The notes: generated by a model not told the origin, from the sequence alone. Shown: positions 7,978-17,336, counted from the first letter of the stretch. The stretch: 51,771 nucleotides of DNA from Actinoallomurus liliacearum (GCF_039542035.1 NZ_BAABHJ010000034.1:1-51771), one strand, 5' to 3'. Made by a program: numbers and translations.

Positions 7978-9301
7978 CCACCCGCGCCGCCGGAACCCGG
8001 TGCCGGACCTGGTCCCGTCACGACCGGCCCGCCTCTCGGGGGCGCCCGGTGCCGGCGTCCCCCGGTCCCGAGGCCGCCTGACCACAAAACCGGAACCCAT
8101 CGCCGACGGCCGGAGACGCGTCGCCCGCGTGTCGCACATCCCCGCGGTGGACGGACTGCGCGCGCTCGCGGTGCTCGCCGTGATCGCCTACCACTTCGGT
8201 CTCCCGCTGCACGGCGGCTTCCTGGGCGTCGACCTGTTCTTCGTCATCTCGGGCTATGTGATCACCCGGCTCCTGCTCGCGGAACGCGCTCGGACCGGGA
8301 CGACCCGGCTGGCGGTGTTCTGGGGTCGCCGGGCCCGTCGCCTGTTCCCGGCCGTGCTGGCGGTGCTGGTGGCGGTCCAGGTCTGGATGCATCTGGGCGC
8401 CGGAACGCCGATGCGCCACACCGTCAACTCCCAGACCCTCGCCGCGCTGGTGTACGGCTCCAACTGGTACTCGATCTTCGCCGAGGTCGGCTACTGGGGC
8501 ATGCCCGTCGACCGGGCACCGCTCAACCACTTGTGGTCGCTGGCGGTCGAGGAGCAGTACTACCTGGTGTGGCCGCTGGTCTTCGTCGTGCTGATGGGTA
8601 CGGTCGGCTCGCGCCGGGTGCTGGCCTGCGCCGCCCTGCTGTGCGCCGGATGCGCGTACACGGCGATGCACCTGCTGTTCCTGCCCGGCGCGCCGGATCG
8701 CGCCTATCTCGGCACCGACTGCCGTGCCGGTGGACTGGCGCTGGGCGCGCTGCTCGCCGTGCTCTCCACTTCACCGGCGGTCGTCGACCGCAGGCTGCCC
8801 GCGCGTGTCACCGCTCCGGCAGGCGTCCTCGCCGGCGTCTGCCTCGCCTGCCTATGGTCGACCGCGAACCTGAACGACCGCGGCCTGTACACCTGGCAGT
8901 TGGCCGTCGCCGGGGCCGCGGCGGCCACGCTCATCGGCTCGCTCGTCCTCACGCCGGAGGGGCTCCCCGCGCGGGTCATGGGCTCACGGCCGCTGGTCGC
9001 CATCGGCAAGGTGAGCTATTCGCTCTACCTCTGGCACTGGCCGATCTGGGTGTTCCTCGCCGCCGAACGCCCGCAGTGGCCCGCCGCGGAGCGGGTCATC
9101 GTGGCCGCGATCGCCACGGCCGTCGTCGCGACCGCCTCGTACCACATGGTGGAGAACCCGCTGCGGCACAGCCGCAGGCCGATGAGAGTGCTGGCACCCG
9201 CATTCCTGGCCGTGGCGACGATGGTCGCCTGCGCGGCGATTCTCCTCCAGCCGTCGGCCCCTGTCGAACAGCGCGACGATATCCAGGTCAGCGGACCGTA
9301 G
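7967..9301 (+). CDS. AT3 family membrane O-acyltransferase (OafA/YrhL type)
   Basis: 444 residues from ATG 7967, overlapping the SGNH gene; GTG 8129 just before SHIPAVDGLR is a later alternative that removes a basic 54-residue leader. Family marks: VDGLRALAVLAVIAYHFG (active-site His in helix 1), GGFLGVDLFFVISGYVIT, WGRRARRLFPA, and NHLWSLAVEEQYYLVWP. About ten membrane helices follow and the protein ends soon after the last (YHMVENPLR). It has no fused SGNH domain; the two upstream genes supply it. The complex should move acyl groups from cytoplasmic acyl-CoA to a surface polymer; which polymer is unknown. Confidence 0.88.
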   Translation: MRPDHPRRRNPVPDLVPSRPARLSGAPGAGVPRSRGRLTTKPEPIADGRRRVARVSHIPAVDGLRALAVLAVIAYHFGLPLHGGFLGVDLFFVISGYVITRLLLAERARTGTTRLAVFWGRRARRLFPAVLAVLVAVQVWMHLGAGTPMRHTVNSQTLAALVYGSNWYSIFAEVGYWGMPVDRAPLNHLWSLAVEEQYYLVWPLVFVVLMGTVGSRRVLACAALLCAGCAYTAMHLLFLPGAPDRAYLGTDCRAGGLALGALLAVLSTSPAVVDRRLPARVTAPAGVLAGVCLACLWSTANLNDRGLYTWQLAVAGAAAATLIGSLVLTPEGLPARVMGSRPLVAIGKVSYSLYLWHWPIWVFLAAERPQWPAAERVIVAAIATAVVATASYHMVENPLRHSRRPMRVLAPAFLAVATMVACAAILLQPSAPVEQRDDIQVSGP

Positions 9302-9351
9302 AGACTGGCCACTGTGGACGTGTGCCAACCAATTCACGAAGGAGTGTGACC

Positions 9352-9594
9352 ATGCGTATCTCGAAGACAAAGGGCGTCGGTGTGGCGCTCGTGGCAATGA
9401 CGATCATTGGCCTGACCTGTGTGACCAGCGCTCCGGCGGAGGCCGGCGTGCTGCGGCGGGCGGGCGGCATCTGCCAGTCCGTCGCGGGCATCAACGCGTA
9501 TGCCCAGCAGAATGGATTCACGCCGCGCTATGTCGCTGAAATGTGCAACAGGAACGCGGGTACGCACTGGAACGTGACGGACTTCTCCGGCTAG
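9352..9594 (+). CDS. Small secreted protein of unknown function
   Basis: 80 residues with GAAGGAG eight bases before ATG. The N-terminus has basic residues, a hydrophobic core (VALVAMTIIGLTCV) and a signal peptidase site around APAEA-G, leaving a mature peptide of about 50 residues with two cysteines (GICQ and EMCN) that could form one disulfide. I do not recognise a family. It lies 50 bases after the acyltransferase and could be read through from that operon or have its own promoter. Confidence 0.65.
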   Translation: MRISKTKGVGVALVAMTIIGLTCVTSAPAEAGVLRRAGGICQSVAGINAYAQQNGFTPRYVAEMCNRNAGTHWNVTDFSG

Positions 9595-9868
9595 TCGCTG
9601 AAATCCGCCGGAGCTCGGTGATTCTTCCGGATACGGCGTGTTCGCCCGGGGGGAGGGGCGGACGCAATTCTCGGCCGGTTCCCCGGGCCGCCTTCGGCGC
9701 GTGCAGTCGTTCGGCGCCCGGGGCCGGCTCGCCGCGCCGCCCGTCGTAGGCTGGCCCGACGACGCCACCGGCGGGCAGGCGGCGGCCGCCCGGTGACGGC
9801 CGCGCCGCCCGTACGCAGCGGCGCCGATGTCGTTGCCCCGCGCCACGCCCGTACGGGAGGTCACCTCG

Positions 9869-10798
9869 TTGAGCGTCCCGCCCGACACGCTCGTGCCCTG
9901 GCCGCACGTCGCCGACCTGATGGGCGGCTGGCCGGACTCCCTGACCGTCGGCGTCTACGACGGTACGGGCCCGGCCCCGGCGGACCTGTCCGAAGTCCGG
10001 CTCTACGTGCTGCCGTACGCGAAGGGACCCGAGACCGTCCGGCTCGCGGGCCGGATGCCGAAGCTGGAGGTCGTGCAGAGCCTCAGCGCCGGCGTCGACG
10101 CGCTGCTCCCGCACGTCCCGCCGGGCGTCACGGTGTGCAACGGCCGGGGCCTGCACGACGCGAGCGTCGCCGAGCACGTGGTCGGCCTGATCCTGGCCGC
10201 GCAGCGGGAGCTGCCCCGATGGGTCCGCGACCAGGCCGAGGACCGCTGGCGGCCGCACTTCACCCGTTCGCTCGCCGGCTCGCGGGTGCTCCTGCTCGGG
10301 TACGGCTCGATCGGCGCCGCCGTCGAGGCCCGCCTGCTGCCCTTCGAGACGACGGTACGGCGCGTGGCGAGCCGTCCCCGCCCGACCGAGTCGGTGCACG
10401 GCGTCGACGAACTACCGGACCTGCTCCCGGACACCGACATCCTCGTGTCCACCCTGCCGCTCACCGCCGAGACCACCGGCCTCCTCGACGCCCGCCTGCT
10501 CGCCGCGCTCCCCGACGACGCCCTCGTCGTGAACGTCGGCCGCGGCGGCACCATCGACACGGCCGCCCTGCTGGCCGAGACCGGCTCGGGCCGGCTGCGC
10601 GCCGCCCTCGACGTCATGGACCCCGAACCGCCACCGCCCGGCCACCCTCTCTGGTCGACGCCGAACGTCCTGATCACCCCGCACGTGGGCGGCGGCTCCG
10701 CGACGTTCTACCCGCGCGCCGAACGCCTGATCGCCGAGCAACTGCGCAGGTTCGCCGCCGGGGAACCGCTGCTCAACCAGGTCACCCGCCCGGCCTGA
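9869..10798 (+). CDS. D-isomer specific 2-hydroxyacid dehydrogenase
   Basis: About 309 residues from TTG 9869, which has GGGAGG eight bases before it; ATG 9827 would add 14 residues without a ribosome site. The NAD-binding Rossmann part is LLLGYGSIGAAVEARL; catalytic Arg in VVNVGRGG, Glu in ALDVMDPEP and His in LITPHVGG complete the family triad. It belongs to the branch near phosphoglycerate dehydrogenase/hydroxypyruvate reductase and is short, without ACT domain, so a general 2-oxoacid reductase is likely. It is a single-gene unit between small gaps; the substrate cannot be assigned. Confidence 0.88.
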   Translation: MSVPPDTLVPWPHVADLMGGWPDSLTVGVYDGTGPAPADLSEVRLYVLPYAKGPETVRLAGRMPKLEVVQSLSAGVDALLPHVPPGVTVCNGRGLHDASVAEHVVGLILAAQRELPRWVRDQAEDRWRPHFTRSLAGSRVLLLGYGSIGAAVEARLLPFETTVRRVASRPRPTESVHGVDELPDLLPDTDILVSTLPLTAETTGLLDARLLAALPDDALVVNVGRGGTIDTAALLAETGSGRLRAALDVMDPEPPPPGHPLWSTPNVLITPHVGGGSATFYPRAERLIAEQLRRFAAGEPLLNQVTRPA

Positions 10799-11034
10799 CC
10801 GGCGGCACCACCCCGCGGCCCGTACGAGCCCGGCGGCGCGGGCGGCGGCGACGCCGGAAGGCCGATCCGCACGCCGGGGGCCGGCCGGACGTCGCCGAGG
10901 TGGCGAAGTCGAACGAACCCGGGGTGTTGCCAGGTACACCTCCGGATACGCCGGTTGGGACCAATGTGCGACCATCCGCCGTCCAGCAGAGTTGATCACG
11001 TCACCGACAGACACACCCTGAACCTGGAGACGTA

Positions 11035-12198
11035 ATGGCTCGCGCTGGAACTGTGGCCCGACGTGCGACGGCCGGTCTGCTCGCGGCGGCGGTCGTCACG
11101 ACCGTCGGCGCACCGCTCGCGTACGCGGCCGACCGCCAGACCCCCACGAAGGCCACGAGCGGTACGGCCGATGGGCGGCAGCCGAAGGGGCTGCGGACGG
11201 CCGTCGACCGCCTCGTCGCCGACGGGCAGCCCGGCGTCATCGTGATGACGCGCCGGGGGAACAAGGTCGCGCACCTCGGCGCGGGTGTCGCGGATCAGGA
11301 GACCGGCACCCCGATGGACCCCCGTTTGCAGATCAGGATCGCCAGCATCAGCAAGACGTTCACCGCGACCGTGCTGCTGCAGCTGGTGGCCGAGCACAGG
11401 CTCTCCCTGGACGACACCGTGGACCACTGGCTGCCCGGCGTCGTGCGGGCGGGCGGCAACGACGGCCGCCACATCACGGTACGGAACCTGCTGCAGCACA
11501 CCAGCGGCCTGAACGAGTACGCCCTGGACCCGCGAATCCAGACGCAGCCCGAGCGCGTGTGGAAGCCGCAGGAACTGGTCGACATCGCGCTGGAGAAGAA
11601 GCCGCTGTTCGAGCCGGGCAAGGGCTGGAGCTACGCCAACACCAACTACATCCTCGCCGGGATGATCATTGAGAAGGTCACCGGGCATCGAGTGGAATCC
11701 GAGATCGGCCGGCGCATCATCCGGCCGCTCGGCCTGAAGCACACCTCGATGCCTCAAGGCACCGGCTTCTCCGGCCCGTACGTCCACGGCTACTACGGCT
11801 CGTACGGCGACGTCAGCACCTTGATCAGCCCGTCCAGCGGCTGGACCTCCGGCGGCATGATCTCCACCGTGGACGACGTCGCGAAGTTTCACCGGGCCCT
11901 GTTCACCGGCCGGCTGCTCCCGCGCGCCCAGCAGCGCGAGCTGACCACGACCCGCGCGGTCATCGACGACGGCACCCCGGAGAACTACGGCCTCGGCGTC
12001 TACCGCGTACGCCTCCGCTGCGGCAGCGCCTGGGGCCACGACGGCGGCTGGCCCGGCTACCGGACCTGGGCGTACACCAGCAAGGACGGCAAGCGGCAGG
12101 CGATCATCTCCTACAACCAGACGGACGAGAAACTCCAGGCCGACCCGAACTTCCGCGCCGACCTGAAGAAGGTCACCGAGGCCGCCTTCTGCGGCTGA
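11035..12198 (+). CDS. Secreted serine hydrolase, beta-lactamase / D,D-peptidase family
   Basis: 387 residues with a signal peptide cleaved near AYAADRQ. Ribosome site GGAG five bases before ATG. The three active-site elements of class C beta-lactamase-like enzymes are present: SISK (Ser104, Lys107), SYANTNY (Tyr200, Asn202) and HDGGWPGY in place of the KTG box. The HxG form and the spacing fit D-alanyl-D-alanine carboxypeptidase or esterase members such as Streptomyces R61-type enzymes. Expected to act outside the membrane on peptidoglycan stem peptides or small esters. It ends 11 bases before a strong terminator shared with the next, convergent gene. Confidence 0.88.
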   Translation: MARAGTVARRATAGLLAAAVVTTVGAPLAYAADRQTPTKATSGTADGRQPKGLRTAVDRLVADGQPGVIVMTRRGNKVAHLGAGVADQETGTPMDPRLQIRIASISKTFTATVLLQLVAEHRLSLDDTVDHWLPGVVRAGGNDGRHITVRNLLQHTSGLNEYALDPRIQTQPERVWKPQELVDIALEKKPLFEPGKGWSYANTNYILAGMIIEKVTGHRVESEIGRRIIRPLGLKHTSMPQGTGFSGPYVHGYYGSYGDVSTLISPSSGWTSGGMISTVDDVAKFHRALFTGRLLPRAQQRELTTTRAVIDDGTPENYGLGVYRVRLRCGSAWGHDGGWPGYRTWAYTSKDGKRQAIISYNQTDEKLQADPNFRADLKKVTEAAFCG

Positions 12199-12209
12199 CC
12201 GGACCGTAC

Positions 12210-12240
12210 GGCGGCTCGGCGGTCCGACCGCCGAGCCGCC
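12210..12240. terminator. Bidirectional terminator hairpin
   Basis: A perfect 14-base stem (left arm GGCGGCTCGGCGGT) with loop CCG lies between the convergent serine hydrolase (stop 12198) and LLM oxidoreductase (stop 12270), serving both. Confidence 0.8.
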
Positions 12241-12269
12241 GACCGGAATCACCGGTGGCGCGTCCGGCT

Positions 12270-13115
12270 TCAGAGGACGTCGGCGAGGCGGTCCACCTGG
12301 GCCGGGTCGAGCCCGTAGCAGTAGAGCATGACCTCGTCGGCGCCGAGGTCGGTGAAGGCGGCGATCGCGTCGCGGATCTCGCTGGGCGTGGTCAGCATCC
12401 CGGCGACCATCCGGTCGGCCATGCCGGTGAAGGTGTAGTACGCGTGCATGCGGGCGCGGGCGTCGTCGACCACGTCCTGCGGGCCGAGCGCGGCGTTGAC
12501 CTGGGCGACGATGCGGGGCTCGCCGTCGCGGCCGTACTCCTTCCAGAACGTACGGACGGTGTCGAACAGCCCGCCCGCCCAGGAGGGCGGCGCGGCGGCG
12601 AGGAAGCCGTCGCCGCAGCGCGCGACGCGTTCCAGCGCGACCGGCTTGAACCCGCCGAACAGCACCTCGGGCCCACCGGGCCGGCCGGGCGCGGGACCGA
12701 TCGGCCCGACCTCGTCACCGTACGGCTCGCCGGCCCAGATGCGGCGCATCACCGTCAGCTGCTCGTCGAGCCGGCGACCGCGGGAGCTGACGGGGACGCC
12801 CGCGACCTGGTGGTCGTCCTCGCGACCGCCGATGCCCAGGCCGAGGACGAGGCGGCCTCCGGTCATCCGGTCGAGGGTGGCGGCCTGCTTGGCGAGCAGG
12901 GCGGTGTCACGCAGCGGGGCCAGCAGCACCTCGGTCTGCACGCGGACGCGGGACGTCGCGCCTGCGAGAACGGCCAGCGCGATCAGCGGCTCGGGGTTGT
13001 CGAAGACGAGGCGGTCCAGCAGGCCGAGCGTGCTGAACGGCCCGGCGTCCGCGCGCCGCGCCCAGTCGAGCAGGGTGGCCGGGTCGCCGATGGGCAGGCC
13101 GATACCGACGTTCAT
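12270..13115 (-). CDS. LLM class flavin/F420-dependent oxidoreductase
   Basis: About 281 residues from ATG 13115 with GGAGG eight to nine bases upstream. Luciferase-like TIM barrel: starts MNVGIGLPIG, then LDRLVFDNPEPLIALAVLAG, TSRVRVQTEVLLAPLRDTAL, LAKQAATLDRMTGGRLVLGL and GIGGREDDHQVAGV, the usual cofactor and phosphate-binding segments. In this branch the cofactor is normally coenzyme F420, which fits an actinomycete, but FMN cannot be excluded. The C-terminal part (YCYGLDPAQVDRLADVL) is standard. It stands alone as a transcription unit, so the substrate is open. Confidence 0.85.
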   Translation of the reverse strand: MNVGIGLPIGDPATLLDWARRADAGPFSTLGLLDRLVFDNPEPLIALAVLAGATSRVRVQTEVLLAPLRDTALLAKQAATLDRMTGGRLVLGLGIGGREDDHQVAGVPVSSRGRRLDEQLTVMRRIWAGEPYGDEVGPIGPAPGRPGGPEVLFGGFKPVALERVARCGDGFLAAAPPSWAGGLFDTVRTFWKEYGRDGEPRIVAQVNAALGPQDVVDDARARMHAYYTFTGMADRMVAGMLTTPSEIRDAIAAFTDLGADEVMLYCYGLDPAQVDRLADVL

Positions 13116-13292
13116 GAGAGAGCACCTCCGAAGGGAAGGGTCGACGAATACATCTGCCGCCCCTTCGGCACCTGGTGAAGGTGGGACGCTCCCGCTCTGC
13201 GGCGTACTTCCGGGAGAGCGCCTCTTAGAAGTGATCTCACTGTAGGACGAGCGCCGTTGACCCGGCAAGCCGGATGATCAAGCTCGGTGCCA

Positions 13293-13387
13293 GCCCGTCA
13301 CGGACGTTTCACCAGACCCTGGTCCAGCGCGACGATGTCCGGGACGAGCCCGTCACGGGCGTCTGAGCAGGCCCTGGTCCAGCGCGA
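13293..13387. repeat. Imperfect tandem duplication of the response regulator 3' end
   Basis: Forty bases at 13293-13332 recur at 13348-13387 with 35 identities, period 55. The second copy holds the last codons and TGA of the response regulator (LDQGLLRRP). The first copy, read on the minus strand, still spells LDQGLVKRP plus a stop, so it is the remnant of a second regulator gene's end or of a local duplication. Confidence 0.75.
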
Positions 13388-13991
13388 TCACCACCGCGCG
13401 GGTGCGGTCGGTGACGTCGAGCTTGGCGAAGATGCGCAGCAGGTGCGTCTTGACGGTCGCCTCGGCGATGACCAGCCGTTCGCCGATCTCGGCGTTGGAC
13501 AGGCCGTCGGCCACCGCCTTCAGCACGTCGACCTCGCGGGGGGTCAGCGCCGGCTGGGCAGGTCGGCGCATCCGGGCGACGAGGCGCTGGGCGACCCGCG
13601 GGGCCAGGACGGTCTCCCCGCGGGCGGCGGACCGGACGGCGTCGATGAGCTGCTCGCGCGTGGTGTCCTTCAGCAGGTAGCCGACGGCGCCCGCCTCGAC
13701 CGCCCGCTCGATGTCGGTGTCGGTGTCGTAGGTGGTGAGGATCAGCACCCGGGTCGTCCCGGGACCGGCGGCGATCCGGGAGGTGACGGCGACACCGTCG
13801 AGGACGGGCATCCGCAGGTCCAGCAGCGCCACGTCCGGGGCGTGCCGCTCGACCAGCTCGACCGCCTCCCGGCCGTCGGACGCCTCACCGACGACGGCGA
13901 TGGAGGGCTCGGCGGCGAGCAGGGCGGCGACGCCCGCCCGCATGGCGGGGTGGTCATCGGCCAGGATGACCCGGAGTACCTCTTCGGACAT
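13353..13991 (-). CDS. LuxR/NarL-type two-component response regulator
   Basis: 212 residues. Receiver domain (1-120): acidic pair in ILADDHPAMRAG, phospho-acceptor Asp58 in ALLDLRMPVLDG, Thr in LILTTYDTD and Lys in GYLLKDTTREQL. C-terminal GerE/LuxR helix-turn-helix (about 148-205): LTPREVDVLKAVADGLSNAE, IGERLVIAEATVKTHLLRIF. It starts one base after the TGA of its kinase, so the pair is coupled. Because the MMPL exporter is the first gene of the same operon, the likely role is sensing a lipid or antimicrobial and adjusting that exporter. Confidence 0.93.
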   Translation of the reverse strand: MSEEVLRVILADDHPAMRAGVAALLAAEPSIAVVGEASDGREAVELVERHAPDVALLDLRMPVLDGVAVTSRIAAGPGTTRVLILTTYDTDTDIERAVEAGAVGYLLKDTTREQLIDAVRSAARGETVLAPRVAQRLVARMRRPAQPALTPREVDVLKAVADGLSNAEIGERLVIAEATVKTHLLRIFAKLDVTDRTRAVVIALDQGLLRRP

Positions 13992-13992
13992 G

Positions 13993-15135
13993 TCATTCCT
14001 CGGTGGGGAGTACGACGAGGACGCGGGTGCCGTCGCCGGGCGAACTGGTGATGGTGAGGTCGCCACCGAGTTCGGTCAGGCGGCGGCGCATCCCGGCGAG
14101 GCCGAACCCCCTAACGGTCCCGACCGTGAACCCCCGGCCGTCGTCGGTGATCTCCAGCTCGACGCCGTACGGCTGCCGGGTCAGGACGACGCCGACGGTG
14201 GAGGCGGCGGCGTGCTTACGGACGTTGTTCAGGGACTCCTGGGTGCACCGCAGCAGCGCTATCCGGGTGGCCGGATCGCAGGCGACGTCGTCCAGCTCGG
14301 CGTCGACGGTGACGCCGGTGTCCTCGGCGAAGCGGTCGAGGATGCGGCGCAGGGTCCGGGCGATCGAACCGCCCTCGCCCTCGCCCCCGGGGGCGGGAGA
14401 CGGGCCGACCAGCGCGCGCGCCTCGGCGAGGTTGTCGCGGGCGGTCCGCTCGATCGACAGCAGCCGCCGCGCGGCGCCGTCCGGGTCGGCGGCGAGATCC
14501 GACCGGACGGCTTCGGCGAGCACGACGATGGAGGCGAAGCCCTGGGCGAGGGTGTCGTGGATCTCCCGGGCGAGCCGCTCGCGCTCGGCGTCGGCACCCT
14601 GCCGGCGGTACGCCTCGGCCAGTTCCGCCTGGGTGGTCGCCAGTTCCCCGGCGAGCCGGCGGGCGCGTTCGTCGGACCGGACCAGGGCGCGCCGGGCGGT
14701 CAGGCCGAAGGCGGTGCCGGCGACGCAGGCCACCACGGTCACGATGGCGTTCCCGCCGGCGGAGGCGCCGCTCAGCGCGCCCCCGGCGACGGCGGCCAGC
14801 GCGCCCGCACCGCTCAGCAGCACCGACCGCCGGGCGGTGCCGGAGGGCACCCAGAAGTACGGGAGCGACACGACGTAGAGGGAGGCGGCTCCGTCCCGCA
14901 GCATCGCCACCGCGAACAGGCCGACGACGAGCGCGTACGGGAACCAGGGACGGCGCCCGGGGACCCGCAGCGACACCGCGCACGCGAGGCCCAGGGCGAT
15001 CGGTACCGCCGTCGACCAGATCCGTCTCCCCGCCGGATCGCCCAGCCCCGCCACGACCTCAGGCGCCGGGCCGAGCAGCGCCCACACCGGCGCGTACCGG
15101 CGAAGGAACCGGACCGGGTCGTCGGGGGTCGCCAT
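13993..15135 (-). CDS. Sensor histidine kinase (NarL-partner type)
   Basis: 380 residues. About four to six membrane helices in the first 150 residues act as the sensor; no large extracytoplasmic loop is seen, so the signal is probably within the membrane. HisKA_3 dimerisation domain holds the phosphorylated His193 in LAREIHDTLAQGF. The ATPase domain has NVRKHA (N box), DDGRGFTV (G1) and GFGLAGMRRRL (G2). It begins five bases after the MMPL stop and ends one base before the response regulator start. Confidence 0.92.
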   Translation of the reverse strand: MATPDDPVRFLRRYAPVWALLGPAPEVVAGLGDPAGRRIWSTAVPIALGLACAVSLRVPGRRPWFPYALVVGLFAVAMLRDGAASLYVVSLPYFWVPSGTARRSVLLSGAGALAAVAGGALSGASAGGNAIVTVVACVAGTAFGLTARRALVRSDERARRLAGELATTQAELAEAYRRQGADAERERLAREIHDTLAQGFASIVVLAEAVRSDLAADPDGAARRLLSIERTARDNLAEARALVGPSPAPGGEGEGGSIARTLRRILDRFAEDTGVTVDAELDDVACDPATRIALLRCTQESLNNVRKHAAASTVGVVLTRQPYGVELEITDDGRGFTVGTVRGFGLAGMRRRLTELGGDLTITSSPGDGTRVLVVLPTEE

Positions 15136-15140
15136 GGTGA

Positions 15141-17336
15141 TCAGCCTACGTTCCCCACGACCTGGCCCCGGGGGTCGGCGACCTCACCCCGTCCGCCGTC
15201 TCCGGAGCGGAGGGTACGGCGGCGGGACGGCCACCAGGCGGCGTCACCGAGCAGCAGCATCACCGCGGGCAGGATCACCAGCCGGATCACGAAGGCGTCC
15301 AGCAGCACCGCCACGGCCAGGCTGAACCCGATCTGCTTCATCTCGATCAGGTGCAGGGGGACGAAGGAGGCGAAGACCGTCACCATGACGACCGCGGCGC
15401 TGGTCACCACGCCGGCCGAGCCGCCGATGCCCCGCAGTACGGCGGTCCGGGCCGGGACGCCGCTCCGTACGGCCTCCTGGACCCGGCTGAGTGTGAACAC
15501 CTGGTAGTCCATCGAGAGCCCGAACAGGATCACGAAGAGGAACAGCGGCACGCGTGAGCCGATCGACCCCATCGAGGTGAAGTCGAGCAGTCCCTCCGCC
15601 CAGGTGTGCTGGAAGACCGCGGTCAGGACGCCGAGCGAGGCGGCGGCCGACAGCAGGTTGAGCACGACGCCGACCAGCCCGAGGACGACCGAGCGGAACG
15701 CGAAGGCGGTGATGACGAAGGTGACCAGCAGCAGCGCCCCGAGGATCAGCGGCAGCCGCTGCTTCTGGTGCTCCGGGTAGTCGGCGTACCGGGCGACGTC
15801 CCCGGTGACCGCGGTCTCGGCGCCCGCGAGCCTCCCCACCGTCGCCGGGACGAGATCCGCCCGCAGATGCTTCAGCGACTTCTGCGCCCGTACCTCGCTC
15901 GGGTACGCCGGAACGGGCACCTCCAGAACGGAGATCCGGCGGTCCGCCGAGACGCGGGTCCTGGTCCGGCCGTCGAACAGCGGGTCGTTCTTCACCTTGG
16001 CGGCGAGCGCGTCCAGCGCGGCGGCCACCTGCGGCTGCCGGTCCGAGGCGGCCTGGACGACGACCTGGTTCACCGACTTCAGCTCGGGGAAGGCCGCGTT
16101 GACCCGGTCGAAGGACCGCATGGCGGGCAGCTCGCGGGAGTAGGTCTCCCGCCCGACGTCGGTCAGCTTCATGTACGTGAGCGGAGCCGCCATGGTGAGC
16201 ATCGCGGCCACCGCGACGCCCAGCATGAGCACGGGCCGCCGCGCGACGGGGCGCAGCGCAGCCGAGGTGAGCCCGCCACCGCCCGCCGAGTTCTGGGTCT
16301 GCCGCGTCCTCCGCGCGGCGCGCCGGGACGCGCGGCCGCCGAGCAGGGCCAGCAGCGCGGGCAGGACGGTGACCGAGCTGACCACGGCCGCGATCGTGAC
16401 CACGATGGCGCCGGTCGCCAGCGAGCCGAAGATGACGTCGCCCGCCAGGTACAGCGTGGCGCTGGACGCGGCGACCGCCAGCCCCGAGACCAGCACCGCC
16501 CGTCCCGAGGTCGCGGCGGCGATCTCCACGGCGGCGGCCGGCGTGAGCCGCCCACCGGACCGTGCCCGCTCCTCCCGGTGCCGCTTCAGGTAGAAGAGCG
16601 TGTAGTCCACCCCGACCGCCATGCCGATCAGCAGGATGACGTTGGTCCCGACCCCGGCGTCCGGGAAGGCGTGCGAGGCCAGCATCGAGAGCCCCACCCC
16701 GGCCATGATCGAGGAGACCGCCAGCAGCAGCGGCACCAGCGCCATCACCACCGACCGGAAGACCAGCAGCAGCACGATCAGCGTCACCGGCAGGGCGAAC
16801 AGCTCCGTACGCGACAGGTCCTCGCCGCGCTGTCCCTGCACGTCCTTACTGATGGACGGGCTGCCGGACTCCTCGACCCGGAGATCCGGATGCGCCCGCT
16901 GGACCGCCGCGGTCTGGGCCAGCAGGGGATCGATGTGCTTCCGCCCGTCGAGCTCGGGTCCCTTCATCGTCACGTCGATCCGTACGGACCGCCCGTCCGC
17001 CGACCGTACGGGCGCCGCCACCGACTCCACCTCGGCGAGCCGCGTCATCCGCTCGCGCACATCCCGTACGGCCGCGTCGGCGGCGGCGCCCAGGCCCCGG
17101 CCGTCCTTCGTCGAGATCAGGACGCGCTCGAGCGGTCTCTGCTGCAGGCCGCCGCTCGCGGCCATCGCCTCGGCCCGCCCGGCCTCGCCCACCCGGTAGT
17201 CCTCGGAGGTGGCGGCGTGACCGCCCACCGCGATCCCGGCGCCCAGGCACACCACCACGAACAGGAACCACCCGGCGATCGCCAGCCAGGGGCGGCGCGC
17301 GCTCCACCGCGCCACACGTACAGAGGGATTGTTCAT
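15141..17336 (-). CDS. MMPL family RND transporter
   Basis: About 731 residues (ATG 17345 would add three). Two repeats, each one helix, a large outside loop and five helices: helix 1 WLAIAGWFLFVVVCLGAGI, helices 2-6 from LPVTLIVLLLVFRSVVMALV through GVDYTLFYLKRHREE, and the second set with YMKLTDVG, GLSMDYQVFTLSRVQE. The paired GxDY(T/Q) segments carry the proton-relay Asp-Tyr dyads. MMPL proteins in actinobacteria export lipids, siderophores or drugs. The operon order MMPL-kinase-regulator suggests self-tuned export; the substrate is unknown. A 24-base palindrome lies upstream. Confidence 0.9.
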   Translation of the reverse strand: MNNPSVRVARWSARRPWLAIAGWFLFVVVCLGAGIAVGGHAATSEDYRVGEAGRAEAMAASGGLQQRPLERVLISTKDGRGLGAAADAAVRDVRERMTRLAEVESVAAPVRSADGRSVRIDVTMKGPELDGRKHIDPLLAQTAAVQRAHPDLRVEESGSPSISKDVQGQRGEDLSRTELFALPVTLIVLLLVFRSVVMALVPLLLAVSSIMAGVGLSMLASHAFPDAGVGTNVILLIGMAVGVDYTLFYLKRHREERARSGGRLTPAAAVEIAAATSGRAVLVSGLAVAASSATLYLAGDVIFGSLATGAIVVTIAAVVSSVTVLPALLALLGGRASRRAARRTRQTQNSAGGGGLTSAALRPVARRPVLMLGVAVAAMLTMAAPLTYMKLTDVGRETYSRELPAMRSFDRVNAAFPELKSVNQVVVQAASDRQPQVAAALDALAAKVKNDPLFDGRTRTRVSADRRISVLEVPVPAYPSEVRAQKSLKHLRADLVPATVGRLAGAETAVTGDVARYADYPEHQKQRLPLILGALLLVTFVITAFAFRSVVLGLVGVVLNLLSAAASLGVLTAVFQHTWAEGLLDFTSMGSIGSRVPLFLFVILFGLSMDYQVFTLSRVQEAVRSGVPARTAVLRGIGGSAGVVTSAAVVMVTVFASFVPLHLIEMKQIGFSLAVAVLLDAFVIRLVILPAVMLLLGDAAWWPSRRRTLRSGDGGRGEVADPRGQVVGNVG

